64,000 nt of DNA from contig NZ_CP136910.1 in assembly GCF_033100115.1 (NCBI RefSeq), positions 3,434,001-3,498,000 of the forward strand, in the 5' to 3' direction. This document shows positions 24,635 to 34,430 of the stretch, one piece after another. This stretch comes from Anaerocolumna sp. AGMB13020 (GTDB lineage: Bacteria; Bacillota; Clostridia; Lachnospirales; Lachnospiraceae). Position 1 is the first letter of the stretch. Each line of letters starts with the position of its first letter. Below the pieces are notes generated by a model that was not told the DNA's origin, made no database searches, and worked only from the letters and a program-made list of their open reading frames with translations. The position numbers and the translations under genes are program-made.

Positions 24635-27600
24635 GGTAGACAATTCCCTTACCCAAAGCGTTAACGAGATTAAAGGTGAATTAGGTTCCATGGGAAGTAC
24701 AATAAAGACGGTGGCTGCAGCGGCGGTCACCGCTTTTGCTTCTGTGAAAGTGAAAGAAGCTTTCGATGATGTAACAGACGCCTCGAAGGAGATGCAGACT
24801 TCTATGGCTGGCGTTGCAAAGGTTGTAGACGGACTGAAAGATGACAACGGAAAAGTTACCAAATCCTATAATGTCATGAAGGATGCAATCCTGGATATGT
24901 CGAAAGACCTTCCGATGACTGCCGAGAATATAGCAGCTATTATGGAGGCAGCAGGACAATCAAATATTGCCAAAGATGAACTATTAGAGTTTACCGAAAC
25001 CGCCACTAAGATGGGAATAGCCTTTGACTCCACCGCAGAGCAGTCTGGTGAGTGGATGGCCGCCTGGAGAACTGCTCTTAAAATGAACCAGAAAGAGGTT
25101 ACAGACCTTGCTGATCAGGTGAATTATCTCGGAAATACAACCTCTGAAAGTGCTGTTAAAATCAGTGAAGTAATTACCAGGGTAGGAAGTCTTGCAGGAA
25201 CGGCTAATGTGTCGGCCGCTTCCGTTGCTGCTATGGCTGCATCCATGACAAAAGTTGAAGCCGATGTATCGGCAACCGGTATTAAGAACTTTACACTTGC
25301 CTTGGCTGCGGGTGATAGTGCTACAAAGAGACAACACGCAAGCTTTGACAAGCTGGGTCTTAAAGCGAAAACAGTTGCGAAGAATATGCAGATGGATTCC
25401 CAAGGAACTATTGTGGATGTACTGGAACGAATTAATAAGTTAAGCAAAGAAGAACAGACCTCCACCATGAAGAACCTTTTTGGCAGTGAATCAATTTCTG
25501 CCATTGCGCCCATGATAGCGAACCTGGACAATTTAAAAGAACAGTTCAGTAAAGTTGGGGATGCTGCACTTTATGCCGGAAGTATGGAAAAGGAATATAT
25601 TGCAGCTTCTTCCACTTATACAAATGTTGATGTCCTTACAGAGAATAAGATTCAGGCTATGAAGGTTCAGGTTGGTGATACGCTTGTTTCGCTCTCTGCT
25701 CTGGCAGCTGAGACAAAAGGTAATCTTGCGGAATCCTTTGGAGATTTTGTTCAGGATCATGCGCCAGAGATAGAAAGTACAGTCAGAAACATTGAAAAGG
25801 CCTTCTCTGAATTTTTACCTACCGCTGTAACAAATGTAAAAGAGTTTGGAAAAAATGCTATGGATCTTATTGAGCCGGTTTACGAACTCATAGAAGATAA
25901 TCCAGATTTAATACCGAACTTTATCGTCTCAACTGGCGCAGCTATGGTTACATACAAAGTAGGAAAAAATATCGGGGAAATTGCAAAGAATGTGAAAGCT
26001 GTAGGAAGCCCTATAAAACTACTTACGGGCTTAATTACCAATCCCTGGGCACTAGCGATTGGAGCCACTGCTGGTGCTATTGCAATGATTGCGACCTCTG
26101 TCCATAACGCCAGAAAAGAGTTAAGAGAAGCTGATCTGGCTTCACGATTTGGCGATATATCTTTGTCTTTGAAAGATTTGGATGGGATGGCAGCAGAAAT
26201 GTTACGCAGTAACAATTTCGAAAAAATATCTGAATCATTAGATATAAAAGAAGGTACAGAAAAACTGCAATTTACCATAGAAGACACTTTAGCTGAAATA
26301 AATAAACTTAACTGGAAAGTGGGAATAGGACTCGATTTATCTGAAGAGGAACGTGCTTCTTATCAAAATGATATAACAAGTTTTATAACAGATACACAGC
26401 AATTATTAGATGATAATCAATATGCTCTAAGCCTATCGTTGGATGTACTTACGGATGATGATGAGTCAGGAAATGCCATTAAAGCAAGCGCGAAAAAATT
26501 CTATATGGAAAATCAAGCTGCCCTGGAAAGTCTAGGTACGCAGTTGCAAGAAGCTGTTAATAATGCCTTCTCGGACGGATTACTTACCATAGATGAAGTG
26601 GAGACAATATCCAATCTTCAAAAACAAATGTCTGCTATCACTAGCCAGATGGCGCAGAGTAAATTTGAAGCAACGCTTGAAGTTATGGGAACTAAAACAC
26701 TAGGAACTGATCTAACATCTGACAGCTTTAAAAATTATCTGGCAGAAATGCAAGAACAAGCCCAATCGACAATAACTGAATACGATGAATCCCTTACAAT
26801 GAGTATAGCTAACTCTAAGGTACGGCTTAAGGCTGGAGAGATAAATAAAGATCAGTATGATAAAGAAGTTGCAGAGTATAAAAAGAATTACTTAGAGGAT
26901 ATCGGAGAATTAAATCTTACAGTGTCTAATTTTGCCACGGACACTCTTTTTCAAGCTTATGGAAAAGAAATGGAGTCAGGATTACCGCAATTAAGTGAAA
27001 TTTTAAAAACCGTCTTAGAAGAAAACAAAGATGAACTTGCGGGGCTTATAGATAGCAACAGCTTAGGGCAATATGGACTTAGCGACTATATGAGTAATAT
27101 GCTGATAAGTCAATTTAAAAAAATCAACATATCGAAAGAAGCAAAAGAAAACCTGCTTAACAATTATAAAGACCTATTACCCACAAAAGAGGAATTGGAA
27201 AAGACCATGTCCTCATATGTTGAAGAAAACAGAGATATACCATCTGAAATATTGGAAGAGTATAATAACATTCTGATGCTAGGTGCATTAGGAGGGGATG
27301 AAAATTCTATTTATTCGTTGCTGGGTTCTAAAATGGGTGAGGATGAAGAATATCGGGAAATCATAAAAAAAGCTGGTGAACTTGGGCTAGTATTACCGGA
27401 GTCTTTGATAAATTCATTAGATACGGAAATACCAAATATTACTGCGAAAGTGGCAGAGGCAAAGAAAGCTCTAATAGAAGAAGCTGAGAAAGAAGTAAAT
27501 ATAAATATTCCACTTAATATAAACACAAAAAGTAATGTGGCGGATATTTCAACTATACCAACAAGTGACTTATATAATCAACTATTCGGTAAAATACATC

Positions 27601-27995
27601 ATAATGCTAAGGGAAATATAGTAAATGAACCTATCTTAACAACATTTGCCGAGGAAGGACCGGAAGCTGCTATTCCACTGGATGGCTCTCCAAGGTCTAT
27701 TGACCTGTGGTATATGGCCGGACAGATATTGGGAATGTTTAACCGGGATACAGCTTATGGTAACGGGTTTAATATTCCACAAGCATACAGCAATATATCC
27801 AATAGTTCATCAACCAATAACATAAGCAGTGAACCAACCTTAAAAATAGAAAATACTTACTACATTGAAAATGCTTCAGACATACAGAAAGTCCAACAGG
27901 TTATAGAAAAATCACAGTTACAGATGCAAGCGCAGTTTGATCGCATGATGGCACAATATAAGAAGAGCGAAGGCAGGGTGAATATGAAACAATGA
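24588..27995 (+). CDS. tail tape measure protein
   Basis: A 1135-residue protein, the longest phage gene, starting at TTG 24588 after GGAGGAGG. It fixes tail length and passes into the cell with the DNA. The N-terminal ~400 residues follow the TP901-type tape measure domain (KEMQTSMAGVAKVVDGL, MTAENIAAIMEAAGQSNI, SAASVAAMAASMTKVEADV). Two hydrophobic stretches (about 440-470 and 485-505) are membrane-insertion candidates. The C-terminus ends in GNIVNEPILTTFAEEGPEAA, common in this class, and a Gln-rich helix. No lysozyme or peptidase domain is visible. Confidence 0.92.
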   Translation: MSKRTEHELQIRIGGKVDNSLTQSVNEIKGELGSMGSTIKTVAAAAVTAFASVKVKEAFDDVTDASKEMQTSMAGVAKVVDGLKDDNGKVTKSYNVMKDAILDMSKDLPMTAENIAAIMEAAGQSNIAKDELLEFTETATKMGIAFDSTAEQSGEWMAAWRTALKMNQKEVTDLADQVNYLGNTTSESAVKISEVITRVGSLAGTANVSAASVAAMAASMTKVEADVSATGIKNFTLALAAGDSATKRQHASFDKLGLKAKTVAKNMQMDSQGTIVDVLERINKLSKEEQTSTMKNLFGSESISAIAPMIANLDNLKEQFSKVGDAALYAGSMEKEYIAASSTYTNVDVLTENKIQAMKVQVGDTLVSLSALAAETKGNLAESFGDFVQDHAPEIESTVRNIEKAFSEFLPTAVTNVKEFGKNAMDLIEPVYELIEDNPDLIPNFIVSTGAAMVTYKVGKNIGEIAKNVKAVGSPIKLLTGLITNPWALAIGATAGAIAMIATSVHNARKELREADLASRFGDISLSLKDLDGMAAEMLRSNNFEKISESLDIKEGTEKLQFTIEDTLAEINKLNWKVGIGLDLSEEERASYQNDITSFITDTQQLLDDNQYALSLSLDVLTDDDESGNAIKASAKKFYMENQAALESLGTQLQEAVNNAFSDGLLTIDEVETISNLQKQMSAITSQMAQSKFEATLEVMGTKTLGTDLTSDSFKNYLAEMQEQAQSTITEYDESLTMSIANSKVRLKAGEINKDQYDKEVAEYKKNYLEDIGELNLTVSNFATDTLFQAYGKEMESGLPQLSEILKTVLEENKDELAGLIDSNSLGQYGLSDYMSNMLISQFKKINISKEAKENLLNNYKDLLPTKEELEKTMSSYVEENRDIPSEILEEYNNILMLGALGGDENSIYSLLGSKMGEDEEYREIIKKAGELGLVLPESLINSLDTEIPNITAKVAEAKKALIEEAEKEVNINIPLNINTKSNVADISTIPTSDLYNQLFGKIHHNAKGNIVNEPILTTFAEEGPEAAIPLDGSPRSIDLWYMAGQILGMFNRDTAYGNGFNIPQAYSNISNSSSTNNISSEPTLKIENTYYIENASDIQKVQQVIEKSQLQMQAQFDRMMAQYKKSEGRVNMKQ

Positions 27996-28192
27996 GTACA
28001 TACATAACTGTTCAGGGAGATACCTGGGACATGATAAGCTTTAGGGTATACGGAACGTCAAAGTACATCGGCCTGTTAATGGAAAATAACTATGACCTGC
28101 TTGACATCTTTCTGTTTAGCGCAGGTATCGAAATTAATGTACCAGAATTACCCGAAGAGGAGGAGAACGACATACCGGATTGGAGGAAATAA
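27992..28192 (+). CDS. LysM-type tail protein X
   Basis: A 66-residue protein overlapping the tape measure stop by four bases. It holds one short LysM-like motif (YITVQGDTWDMISFRVYGT, then a GIEINVPEL end), as in P2 gpX, which sits at the baseplate hub. The acidic C-terminal tail is followed by TAATG overlap with gpD. Confidence 0.8.
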   Translation: MSTYITVQGDTWDMISFRVYGTSKYIGLLMENNYDLLDIFLFSAGIEINVPELPEEEENDIPDWRK

Positions 28193-29190
28193 TGGGAACG
28201 GTAAGAGAAGCAACCTTAAGCCTGTCTTACAATGGAAAAAATGCGACAGAAGAGATTACAAACCGTCTTGGACAGATGACCTACACGGATGCGGCAAGCG
28301 GGGAAACAGATACTATTTCACTCGTCCTGGCTGATGAAAATCTGAAATGGTTAAATGCCTGGTTTCCTGTAGAAGGCGATTATATAGAGGCTGTCATAAA
28401 TCAATACAACTGGAGCAAACCCGGTGATAATAAAAAGTTAAAATGCGGGAAATTCCTGATTGATGACTATGATTTTAAAGGGCCTCCGGATACCTTTAAC
28501 CTAAAAGCGATATCTTGCCCTATAAATACGGATTTCTCTTCTACGAAGAAAAGCAAGACATGGAACAAAACATCCGTTAAAGGCATTGCGTCAGGAATGG
28601 CTAAGAAAATCGGAATCTCTCTGGTTTATGATGCTCCAGATTATAAAATCAATAAACAGGAGCAGAGCGACCAGGATGATATGCGGTTCCTGTTTGGGAT
28701 TTGTGAAAGCTATGGCCTAGCCATGAAACTTTTTAATTCCAAACTGATTATCTTTAGTGAAGTGGAATATGAGAAAAAGAAAGCTGTCGGAACTCTTGAT
28801 AAATCCGATTGTAGCACCTATGAGTTAAACGGGACATTAGTAGGAATCTATCACGGTGTCAGCATAAAGTACACTGACTCTAAGACGAATAAGACGCTTT
28901 CTTATGCTTACAACGAAAGCAAGGGAAACCGTATCTTAAAGGTAAATGAAAAAGCTGAGAGTTACGCAGATGCAGAAATAAAAGCAAAAGCCAAGCTACG
29001 GAAAGCCAACAAAGAAGCAAGGACCATAACTCTTGATTTAAAAGGAAACACTTCCTACGTGGCAGGTACCTGTTACAACATCACCGGCTTCGGAAAATTC
29101 AATGGCAAGTATTATATTGACAGAGTCACGCATTCTTTTTCGGACGGCTACACAGTGTCATTGCAGATGCACAGAGTATTATCATATTAA
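28192..29190 (+). CDS. baseplate hub protein gpD (late control D family)
   Basis: A 332-residue hub protein. The start is the ATG at 28192, overlapping the gpX stop and following GGAGG. Family traits: the opening strand ATLSLSYNGKNATEEITNRL, KCGKFLIDDYDFKGPPDTF, KSKTWNKTSVKGIASGMAKK, and a C-terminal NITGFGKFNGKYYIDRVTHS. GpD forms the tail hub joining tube and spike. Complete for its family. Confidence 0.85.
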   Translation: MGTVREATLSLSYNGKNATEEITNRLGQMTYTDAASGETDTISLVLADENLKWLNAWFPVEGDYIEAVINQYNWSKPGDNKKLKCGKFLIDDYDFKGPPDTFNLKAISCPINTDFSSTKKSKTWNKTSVKGIASGMAKKIGISLVYDAPDYKINKQEQSDQDDMRFLFGICESYGLAMKLFNSKLIIFSEVEYEKKKAVGTLDKSDCSTYELNGTLVGIYHGVSIKYTDSKTNKTLSYAYNESKGNRILKVNEKAESYADAEIKAKAKLRKANKEARTITLDLKGNTSYVAGTCYNITGFGKFNGKYYIDRVTHSFSDGYTVSLQMHRVLSY

Positions 29191-29202
29191 GGGGGATTGA
29201 GG

Positions 29203-29577
29203 ATGAATGACATTATAAGAAGAGGAACTGTTGAAAGCGTTGATTATAAAAGCGGTACTATAAAGATTGTCCAGGAGGACAGGGACGATTCAGTTTCCTT
29301 TGACTTACCTCTAATGAGCTTCGAATACAATCCTCCCAACATTGGGGATATGGTAATTGCGGTCTTCCTTTCTAATGACAATACCCAGGGATTTGTTATA
29401 GGAAAGCCTTATAATAAGTCCAACCTTCCCACAAACGGGAAAAAAGGAGTTATACGAAAGGACTATGATATAGACGCCTTTGTCGAGTATGACAAGAATA
29501 CAAAGACACTTACCTTGCAGGCTCAGAACATTCTTGTTAAAGGAAACATGAGCCATGAGGAAGGAGGAGTATCTTGA
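29203..29577 (+). CDS. baseplate spike / assembly protein gpV-like
   Basis: A 124-residue protein starting at the ATG at 29203 after GGGGGA. An OB-fold-like N-terminus (RRGTVESVDYKSGTIKIV, then PNIGDMVIAVFLSNDNTQGF) is typical of gpV/Mu gp45 spike proteins. The C-terminal part is short and ends in GNMSHEEGGVS rather than a long helix. It punctures the envelope at the tail tip. Confidence 0.72.
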   Translation: MNDIIRRGTVESVDYKSGTIKIVQEDRDDSVSFDLPLMSFEYNPPNIGDMVIAVFLSNDNTQGFVIGKPYNKSNLPTNGKKGVIRKDYDIDAFVEYDKNTKTLTLQAQNILVKGNMSHEEGGVS

Positions 29578-30248
29578 GCGTTGGTAGTTATGGAGGAATC
29601 GTTTTTCAGGTAAGCAAGAAAAAAATATACTCCTTTAGTAATTTCAAAAGAACCAGAACTGCCGAATGGAAAGAACACAGCAGGCATGGACAAAAAGCAA
29701 TATCCCAGTTTATATCTCCAGGAATAGAAAACATAACTCTGGACATCCATTTGAATGCATCATTGGGGGTTAAACCTCTGACAGTAATAGAAAAATGGGG
29801 AAAACTACTTGAAACCGGCCACCATGATATTTTTGTTATAGGCGGTAAACAGGTAGGAAAAAATGAATGGAAGATTGAGAGTGTATCGGAAGCATGGAAC
29901 ACCTTTTTAAGCAAAGGAGAGCTAATAGCTGCGGATATCACAGTCACACTGTCAGAATACATAACCAGTGACAAACCAAAGAAAAAGTCAACCAGCACTA
30001 CAACAAAAAAGACCACGACTACAAATTCTGCATCATCTGCCTTAGTAATTGGTAAAACATATAAGGTAAAAAAATTACTGACAGGCTATTATACAGCCCC
30101 AGAAGCCAAGAACCAGAGCGCGGTCAATCGAACAGGAAAAGTTTATCCAGGAACCTATTATATTTTTAACATATCTCAGGGGATGGTTAATGTAACGAAG
30201 GTCAAAGGTTCTCCTGGATCATGGATAAATCCATCCAAGAATAAGTAG
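29574..30248 (+). CDS. gpU-like tail protein with C-terminal SH3-like domain
   Basis: A 224-residue protein starting with TTG that overlaps the gpV end. Residues 1-130 fit the P2 gpU family (GYGGIVFQVS-like start as SYGGIVFQVS, FKRTRTAEWKEHSRHGQKAI, QFISPGIENITLDI). A Lys/Thr linker (about 132-150) leads to a ~65-residue beta domain: KTYKVKKLLTGYYTAPEA to GSPGSWINPS, SH3-like as in cell-wall-binding modules. The fusion suggests the tail tip touches peptidoglycan or sugar; this is inference. Confidence 0.72.
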   Translation: MSVGSYGGIVFQVSKKKIYSFSNFKRTRTAEWKEHSRHGQKAISQFISPGIENITLDIHLNASLGVKPLTVIEKWGKLLETGHHDIFVIGGKQVGKNEWKIESVSEAWNTFLSKGELIAADITVTLSEYITSDKPKKKSTSTTTKKTTTTNSASSALVIGKTYKVKKLLTGYYTAPEAKNQSAVNRTGKVYPGTYYIFNISQGMVNVTKVKGSPGSWINPSKNK

Positions 30249-30257
30249 GAGGTGAGC

Positions 30258-30545
30258 ATGTACGATATTGATATACAGACAACGGATGACAGTATAACAG
30301 AAGAGGAGGTAGAAAATTTAATAAACCTTTCTCAAACACCCGTTGGAACAATTCCGATGGAGCGGGAAAAAGGGATTGACATGTCCTTTCTAAGTATGCC
30401 ACGGGAATCAGCAAAATCCTTGTACAGCGTGGAACTTATAAAAAAAGCACGCTTATACCTGGACTTAGAAGTGCAAGACATTTCTTTTGAAGAGTATGAG
30501 GATGGAAAAATAAAAGCAAAGGTGGTGGTAAGCCGTGGCGAATGA
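30258..30545 (+). CDS. baseplate wedge protein gp25/gpW-like
   Basis: A 95-residue protein starting at the ATG at 30258 after TAGGAGG; GTG at 30252 is too close to that site. It has the gp25-like pattern of a short acidic lead, QTPVGTIPMEREKGIDMSFL and a C-terminal sheet IKAKVVVSRG. It nucleates the baseplate wedge. It overlaps gpJ by eleven bases, as in many myophages. Confidence 0.75.
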   Translation: MYDIDIQTTDDSITEEEVENLINLSQTPVGTIPMEREKGIDMSFLSMPRESAKSLYSVELIKKARLYLDLEVQDISFEEYEDGKIKAKVVVSRGE

Positions 30546-31689
30546 CATACAGAAATTATATGATTTACCAGAGGTAAGCTTCATCGAAGATATAGCAGCA
30601 GATACGCTATTAGAAGAAATGATAACAGACTTTCAAGACAAATATTATGAGCTGACGGGAGAGTACGAGACATTAGGAGAACTGGATAAATACAGAATTC
30701 TAATGAATGCATCTGTCTTGAAAATCTATCAGGCATTTCAGACGATTGAGAAGGCGGGGAAAATGAATCTTCTTAAATATGCTTCTGGTGATTACCTGGA
30801 CAATCTGGGAGCCACAAGGGGCATAACGAGAAATCCTGCAAATGCAGCCACCTGTACCATTAAATTTTCATTAAGCCAAGTGCAAAACAGTGCTATCGCC
30901 ATACCAGCAGGAACACAGATTACAGCCGGTGACGGAGTATATTTTGTAACAGACAATTACAGTGAAATACCTGCCGGATCAAGCGAATTAGAAGTATCTG
31001 CAACCTGCCAGACAGAGGGTACCGTTGGCAATGGTTATGTTATCGGTCAACTTAACACGATTGTTGAGCCAATAGCTTATATATCCGCTGTTACGAATAT
31101 AACGGAATCTACAGGAGGAGAAGATATCCAGTCTGATGATAGTTTCCGTGAAAAGATTTTTCTTGCACCAAGCGGTTACTCCACTGCCGGCCCGGAAGAT
31201 GCTTATATATATTGGGCAAAGGCATACAGTGCTGCTATAGGGGATATAAAAGTTATTACCCCGGCAGACGATACTGTCCAGCTGATAATCTTGTTAAAAG
31301 ATGGCATGATACCAGACATGGAATTTCTTAATGGATTACAAGAATATTTGTCAGATGGCAATATAAAGCCTATGACGGAACTTGTAACAGTGACTGCACC
31401 GGATGTTGTTAATTATGACGTATCAGGAACATATTACATAAATCGCAGCAACAAAGACGATGCGGTAAAAATACAAGCAGCCGTTACAGCAGCATTAGAT
31501 GAATATGTAGCTTGGCAGAAAGAAAAAATAGGAAGAGACCTTAACCCTTTCCATTTGCAATATTTGCTTGTGAAAGCCGGAGTAAAACGCATTGAATTAA
31601 TATCGCCAACTTATCTGGATATCACAGATACAACGGTTGCTATAGCAAATGTAATCTCTTTGGAATATGGAGGAATTGAGGATGATTAG
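30535..31689 (+). CDS. baseplate protein gpJ
   Basis: A 384-residue baseplate J-like protein, GTG start after GGTGGTGG. The segments YLDNLGATRGITRNPANAAT, IPAGTQITAGDGVYFVTDNY, ESTGGEDIQSDDSFREKIF and PEDAYIYWAKAYSAAIGDIK are diagnostic. It forms the outer wedge of the baseplate with gpI and gp25 and triggers contraction. Full length for the family. Confidence 0.9.
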   Translation: MANDIQKLYDLPEVSFIEDIAADTLLEEMITDFQDKYYELTGEYETLGELDKYRILMNASVLKIYQAFQTIEKAGKMNLLKYASGDYLDNLGATRGITRNPANAATCTIKFSLSQVQNSAIAIPAGTQITAGDGVYFVTDNYSEIPAGSSELEVSATCQTEGTVGNGYVIGQLNTIVEPIAYISAVTNITESTGGEDIQSDDSFREKIFLAPSGYSTAGPEDAYIYWAKAYSAAIGDIKVITPADDTVQLIILLKDGMIPDMEFLNGLQEYLSDGNIKPMTELVTVTAPDVVNYDVSGTYYINRSNKDDAVKIQAAVTAALDEYVAWQKEKIGRDLNPFHLQYLLVKAGVKRIELISPTYLDITDTTVAIANVISLEYGGIEDD

Positions 31690-32245
31690 TTTACATGACA
31701 GTTATTTAGAAAGCGTCCTTCCTAATTTCTTAAAGCAAGACAAAGAAGCCAAAGCTTTCTGTTATGCACTGGATAGGCAAGTTAAGAAATTGCTTAACAG
31801 AGCTGCTGTTCTAGCAATCTGGTACGATGTACAAAATGTAGACGAGTCTTTGTTGGATTATCTTGCAATTGAACTAAGGACACAGTATTACTCCGTCGAT
31901 CTGGAAGTTACGGTCAAGCGGCAGCTGATAGCTAATACTCTTATCTGGTACCAAAAAGCCGGAACGGTGGCAGTTGTCGATGAACTAATAAGTACGGTCT
32001 TCGGTTCGGGCAAGATTCAGGAATGGCATTCGTATAATGGTGATCCACATCATTTCAAGGTGCAGACTTCAAACCCTTTGATTACCTCTGAGGACATTCA
32101 GAAATTTAATGACATAATTAAGAACATAAAGCGAAAAACAGCAATACTGGATACGATTGACATTGTCTTAACGGCTACCATGAAAACTTATTATGGTTTT
32201 AAGCTTCAGACCGGTACCGTAGTCAGACTGAAGCAGGAGGGATAA
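31682..32245 (+). CDS. tail protein I (baseplate wedge)
   Basis: A 187-residue protein whose ATG at 31682 overlaps the gpJ stop. Typical gpI features: LLDYLAIELRTQYYSVDLEV, LIANTLIWYQKAGTVAVVDE, and FGSGKIQEWHSYNGDPHHFK. It connects wedge to tail fibre. The tail fibre gene follows one base later. Confidence 0.85.
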   Translation: MISLHDSYLESVLPNFLKQDKEAKAFCYALDRQVKKLLNRAAVLAIWYDVQNVDESLLDYLAIELRTQYYSVDLEVTVKRQLIANTLIWYQKAGTVAVVDELISTVFGSGKIQEWHSYNGDPHHFKVQTSNPLITSEDIQKFNDIIKNIKRKTAILDTIDIVLTATMKTYYGFKLQTGTVVRLKQEG

Positions 32246-32246
32246 C

Positions 32247-33830
32247 GTGAGTTTTAGTACAATATTATTTACTGAAAAAGGCCGTGCCTTGCAATCGAAA
32301 GTATTGGCGGGTGCAGCCTTAAATTTTACTCGGATTGGAATGGGTTCCGGCTCTCTTGGTGGACAATCTCAAATTGCCTTAAACAACCTGATAGACCAGA
32401 AAGTTTCTTTAAACGTTACACAGGTATCGAAAAGCGGAAGCTATGCCGTGGTTGAAGGGAATTTCAGAAATGCAGATATATCTACAGGATTTTACTGGAG
32501 AGAGCTTGGAATTTTTGCACAAGATCCCGACATAGGTGAAATTTTATATTGTTATGGAAATGCTGGGAGTCTTGCTGAATATATACCACCTCAATCAAGC
32601 GAAATTGTTGAAAAGGTAGTCGGTCTTTCGGTAATTGTGGGAGATACAGCTAATGTTACATTGCTTACAGATTCTACAGCTTTCGCAACGAAGGCCGAGG
32701 TAAAAGCAGCTAAGGACAAAGCAGATCAGGCTTTTCGGTCAGCCAGTAATGGCAAAGAAGCAATTAAGACAGCCATTACTGGCATAGACCCAACAGTAAC
32801 AATTCCTACAGAAGCCACCTTTGCACAGCTTGCTACAGCAATAGGACAGATCGAAACTGGAGTGGATACCGAAGACGCAACAGCGATTGCAGAGGGATTA
32901 TTGGAGAATCTTTCAGCCTATGTAAAGGGTTTGAAAATAATCGGTACAATGCCAAATAAAGACGGGCATACCCTTAATGCAAGAGATGTAATAAATCTTC
33001 CTGCAAGTGGCAAGGTAGGGCTACAATTTCCCGATATAATCGGTGATTATAATTTATATGCAGTAAGTCCAGATACAGAAATAGAAGTAAGCTATGGTTT
33101 ATTATCGGATAAGCTTGGTATAAAAGCTGCCGACATTAGAGCGGGTGCACAAATATTAAACCGTACAGGCACCTTTTCCTCGGATGCCACGGCAGGCGCA
33201 GGCAGTATATTGGATGGACGTATTGCTTATACAAATGGTAATAAAGTAACAGGTACAATTCCTATAGTAAATCCTGATATCAGTGGACAATTACCTGCTT
33301 CCTCGGTAATAGTCGGAGCTAGCTCAGGGGATGGTCTCAATTATTTATACATGCAACATGGGCTTTCGGGAAAATATAGTAATGGTGTGAACTGGGTAAG
33401 AAGCTACCAACCGGACTTAATTGCAGCCAATATATTATCTGGTAAAAACATATGTGGGATGGTAGGAACTGCTATAGCAGGTAAAAGATATGCCACGGGA
33501 CAGGTAACATCTGGGGAAAATGTAAGTTGGTATTCGCCAGAGCAGGGAGGTCCGTTTTTGGGAAGAAAAGTACATGTATCTCAAATGAATTTAAGCTTTG
33601 TCCCATCTATTGTGCTGTTAATGGCAACTTCAAACTCTTGGGGTGCATATACTACCATATATTTCAGACAAGGATTTTATTCCAGTTCTTATGGAGTCTA
33701 CACATGTAAATCCGAATCAAATTCAGGAGATGCTCGTCAACCGCTGCGACCTGCATCTGGGGACATTAACGAAATAATTACAACTAATTTTCAGTACGGT
33801 TCGCCTTTTACGTTTTGGGCATGGGAATAA
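32247..33830 (+). CDS. tail fibre protein
   Basis: A 527-residue fibre, GTG start after GGAGG. The N-terminal ~150 residues match the P2-type tail-fibre attachment domain (LFTEKGRALQSKVLAGAALN, RIGMGSGSLGG, GFYWRELGIFAQDPD). The remaining part carries a coiled linker (KAEVKAAKDKADQAF) and a beta-rich shaft with repeated IxGTxxx motifs (KIIGTMP, VTGTIP, CGMVGTAIAGKR). The C-terminal ~100 residues are the likely receptor-binding tip. Host specificity should lie there. Confidence 0.85.
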   Translation: MSFSTILFTEKGRALQSKVLAGAALNFTRIGMGSGSLGGQSQIALNNLIDQKVSLNVTQVSKSGSYAVVEGNFRNADISTGFYWRELGIFAQDPDIGEILYCYGNAGSLAEYIPPQSSEIVEKVVGLSVIVGDTANVTLLTDSTAFATKAEVKAAKDKADQAFRSASNGKEAIKTAITGIDPTVTIPTEATFAQLATAIGQIETGVDTEDATAIAEGLLENLSAYVKGLKIIGTMPNKDGHTLNARDVINLPASGKVGLQFPDIIGDYNLYAVSPDTEIEVSYGLLSDKLGIKAADIRAGAQILNRTGTFSSDATAGAGSILDGRIAYTNGNKVTGTIPIVNPDISGQLPASSVIVGASSGDGLNYLYMQHGLSGKYSNGVNWVRSYQPDLIAANILSGKNICGMVGTAIAGKRYATGQVTSGENVSWYSPEQGGPFLGRKVHVSQMNLSFVPSIVLLMATSNSWGAYTTIYFRQGFYSSSYGVYTCKSESNSGDARQPLRPASGDINEIITTNFQYGSPFTFWAWE

Positions 33831-33845
33831 GAAAGGAGAAATTTT

Positions 33846-34421
33846 ATGGAATTATTAATAGTCTATGACACAACTGGAAGAATTATATACCAGGGGCAGG
33901 GTGACGTTTACGAGCCTGTAGGAATACCTAAAATGCGGGTTACAGTACCAAACGGAAAAAGAATTGTATCTATAAACACAGTAATAGAACCGCATGAACC
34001 TGTATTTGCCGACATTATGGGAATAGACCCAGATACAGCAACACTGGAGCAGCTTAAGGCGTACCAGATCACGAAAAGTAAAGAAAACCTTGAAACCTAC
34101 TTAGAAGCCAACCCCATCACTTCTAAATGTCATGGCGGAGCAGAAAAACAGTATACCATAACAAAGGAAAAGCAAGCTCTACTTACCCAAGAAATGGCTA
34201 TAGTACAAATGGCAATACAGGCAGGCATAGAGTATCAGCCGAGCTGGAATGCTGCCGGTGAACCCTGTACATACGATTGGACACTGGAAGAGATTAAACA
34301 ACTAGCCTTTGAAGCTGTTACGGTAGTAAAACCTTTAATAAGCCACCAACAGACAATTGAAGCCCAGATAAATGCTGCACAGACCAAAAAGGAAGTATTA
34401 GCAATATCTATAGAATTTTAG
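33846..34421 (+). CDS. tail-fibre-associated hypothetical protein
   Basis: A 191-residue protein with AAGGAG before ATG, directly downstream of the fibre. The first ~70 residues are a beta domain (LLIVYDTTGRIIYQGQGDVY); the rest is helical with many Gln and Glu. Genes at this place are often fibre assembly chaperones or minor fibre parts (DUF4376-like). I cannot assign a family firmly. Confidence 0.5.
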   Translation: MELLIVYDTTGRIIYQGQGDVYEPVGIPKMRVTVPNGKRIVSINTVIEPHEPVFADIMGIDPDTATLEQLKAYQITKSKENLETYLEANPITSKCHGGAEKQYTITKEKQALLTQEMAIVQMAIQAGIEYQPSWNAAGEPCTYDWTLEEIKQLAFEAVTVVKPLISHQQTIEAQINAAQTKKEVLAISIEF

Positions 34422-34430
34422 GAGGAGCCT

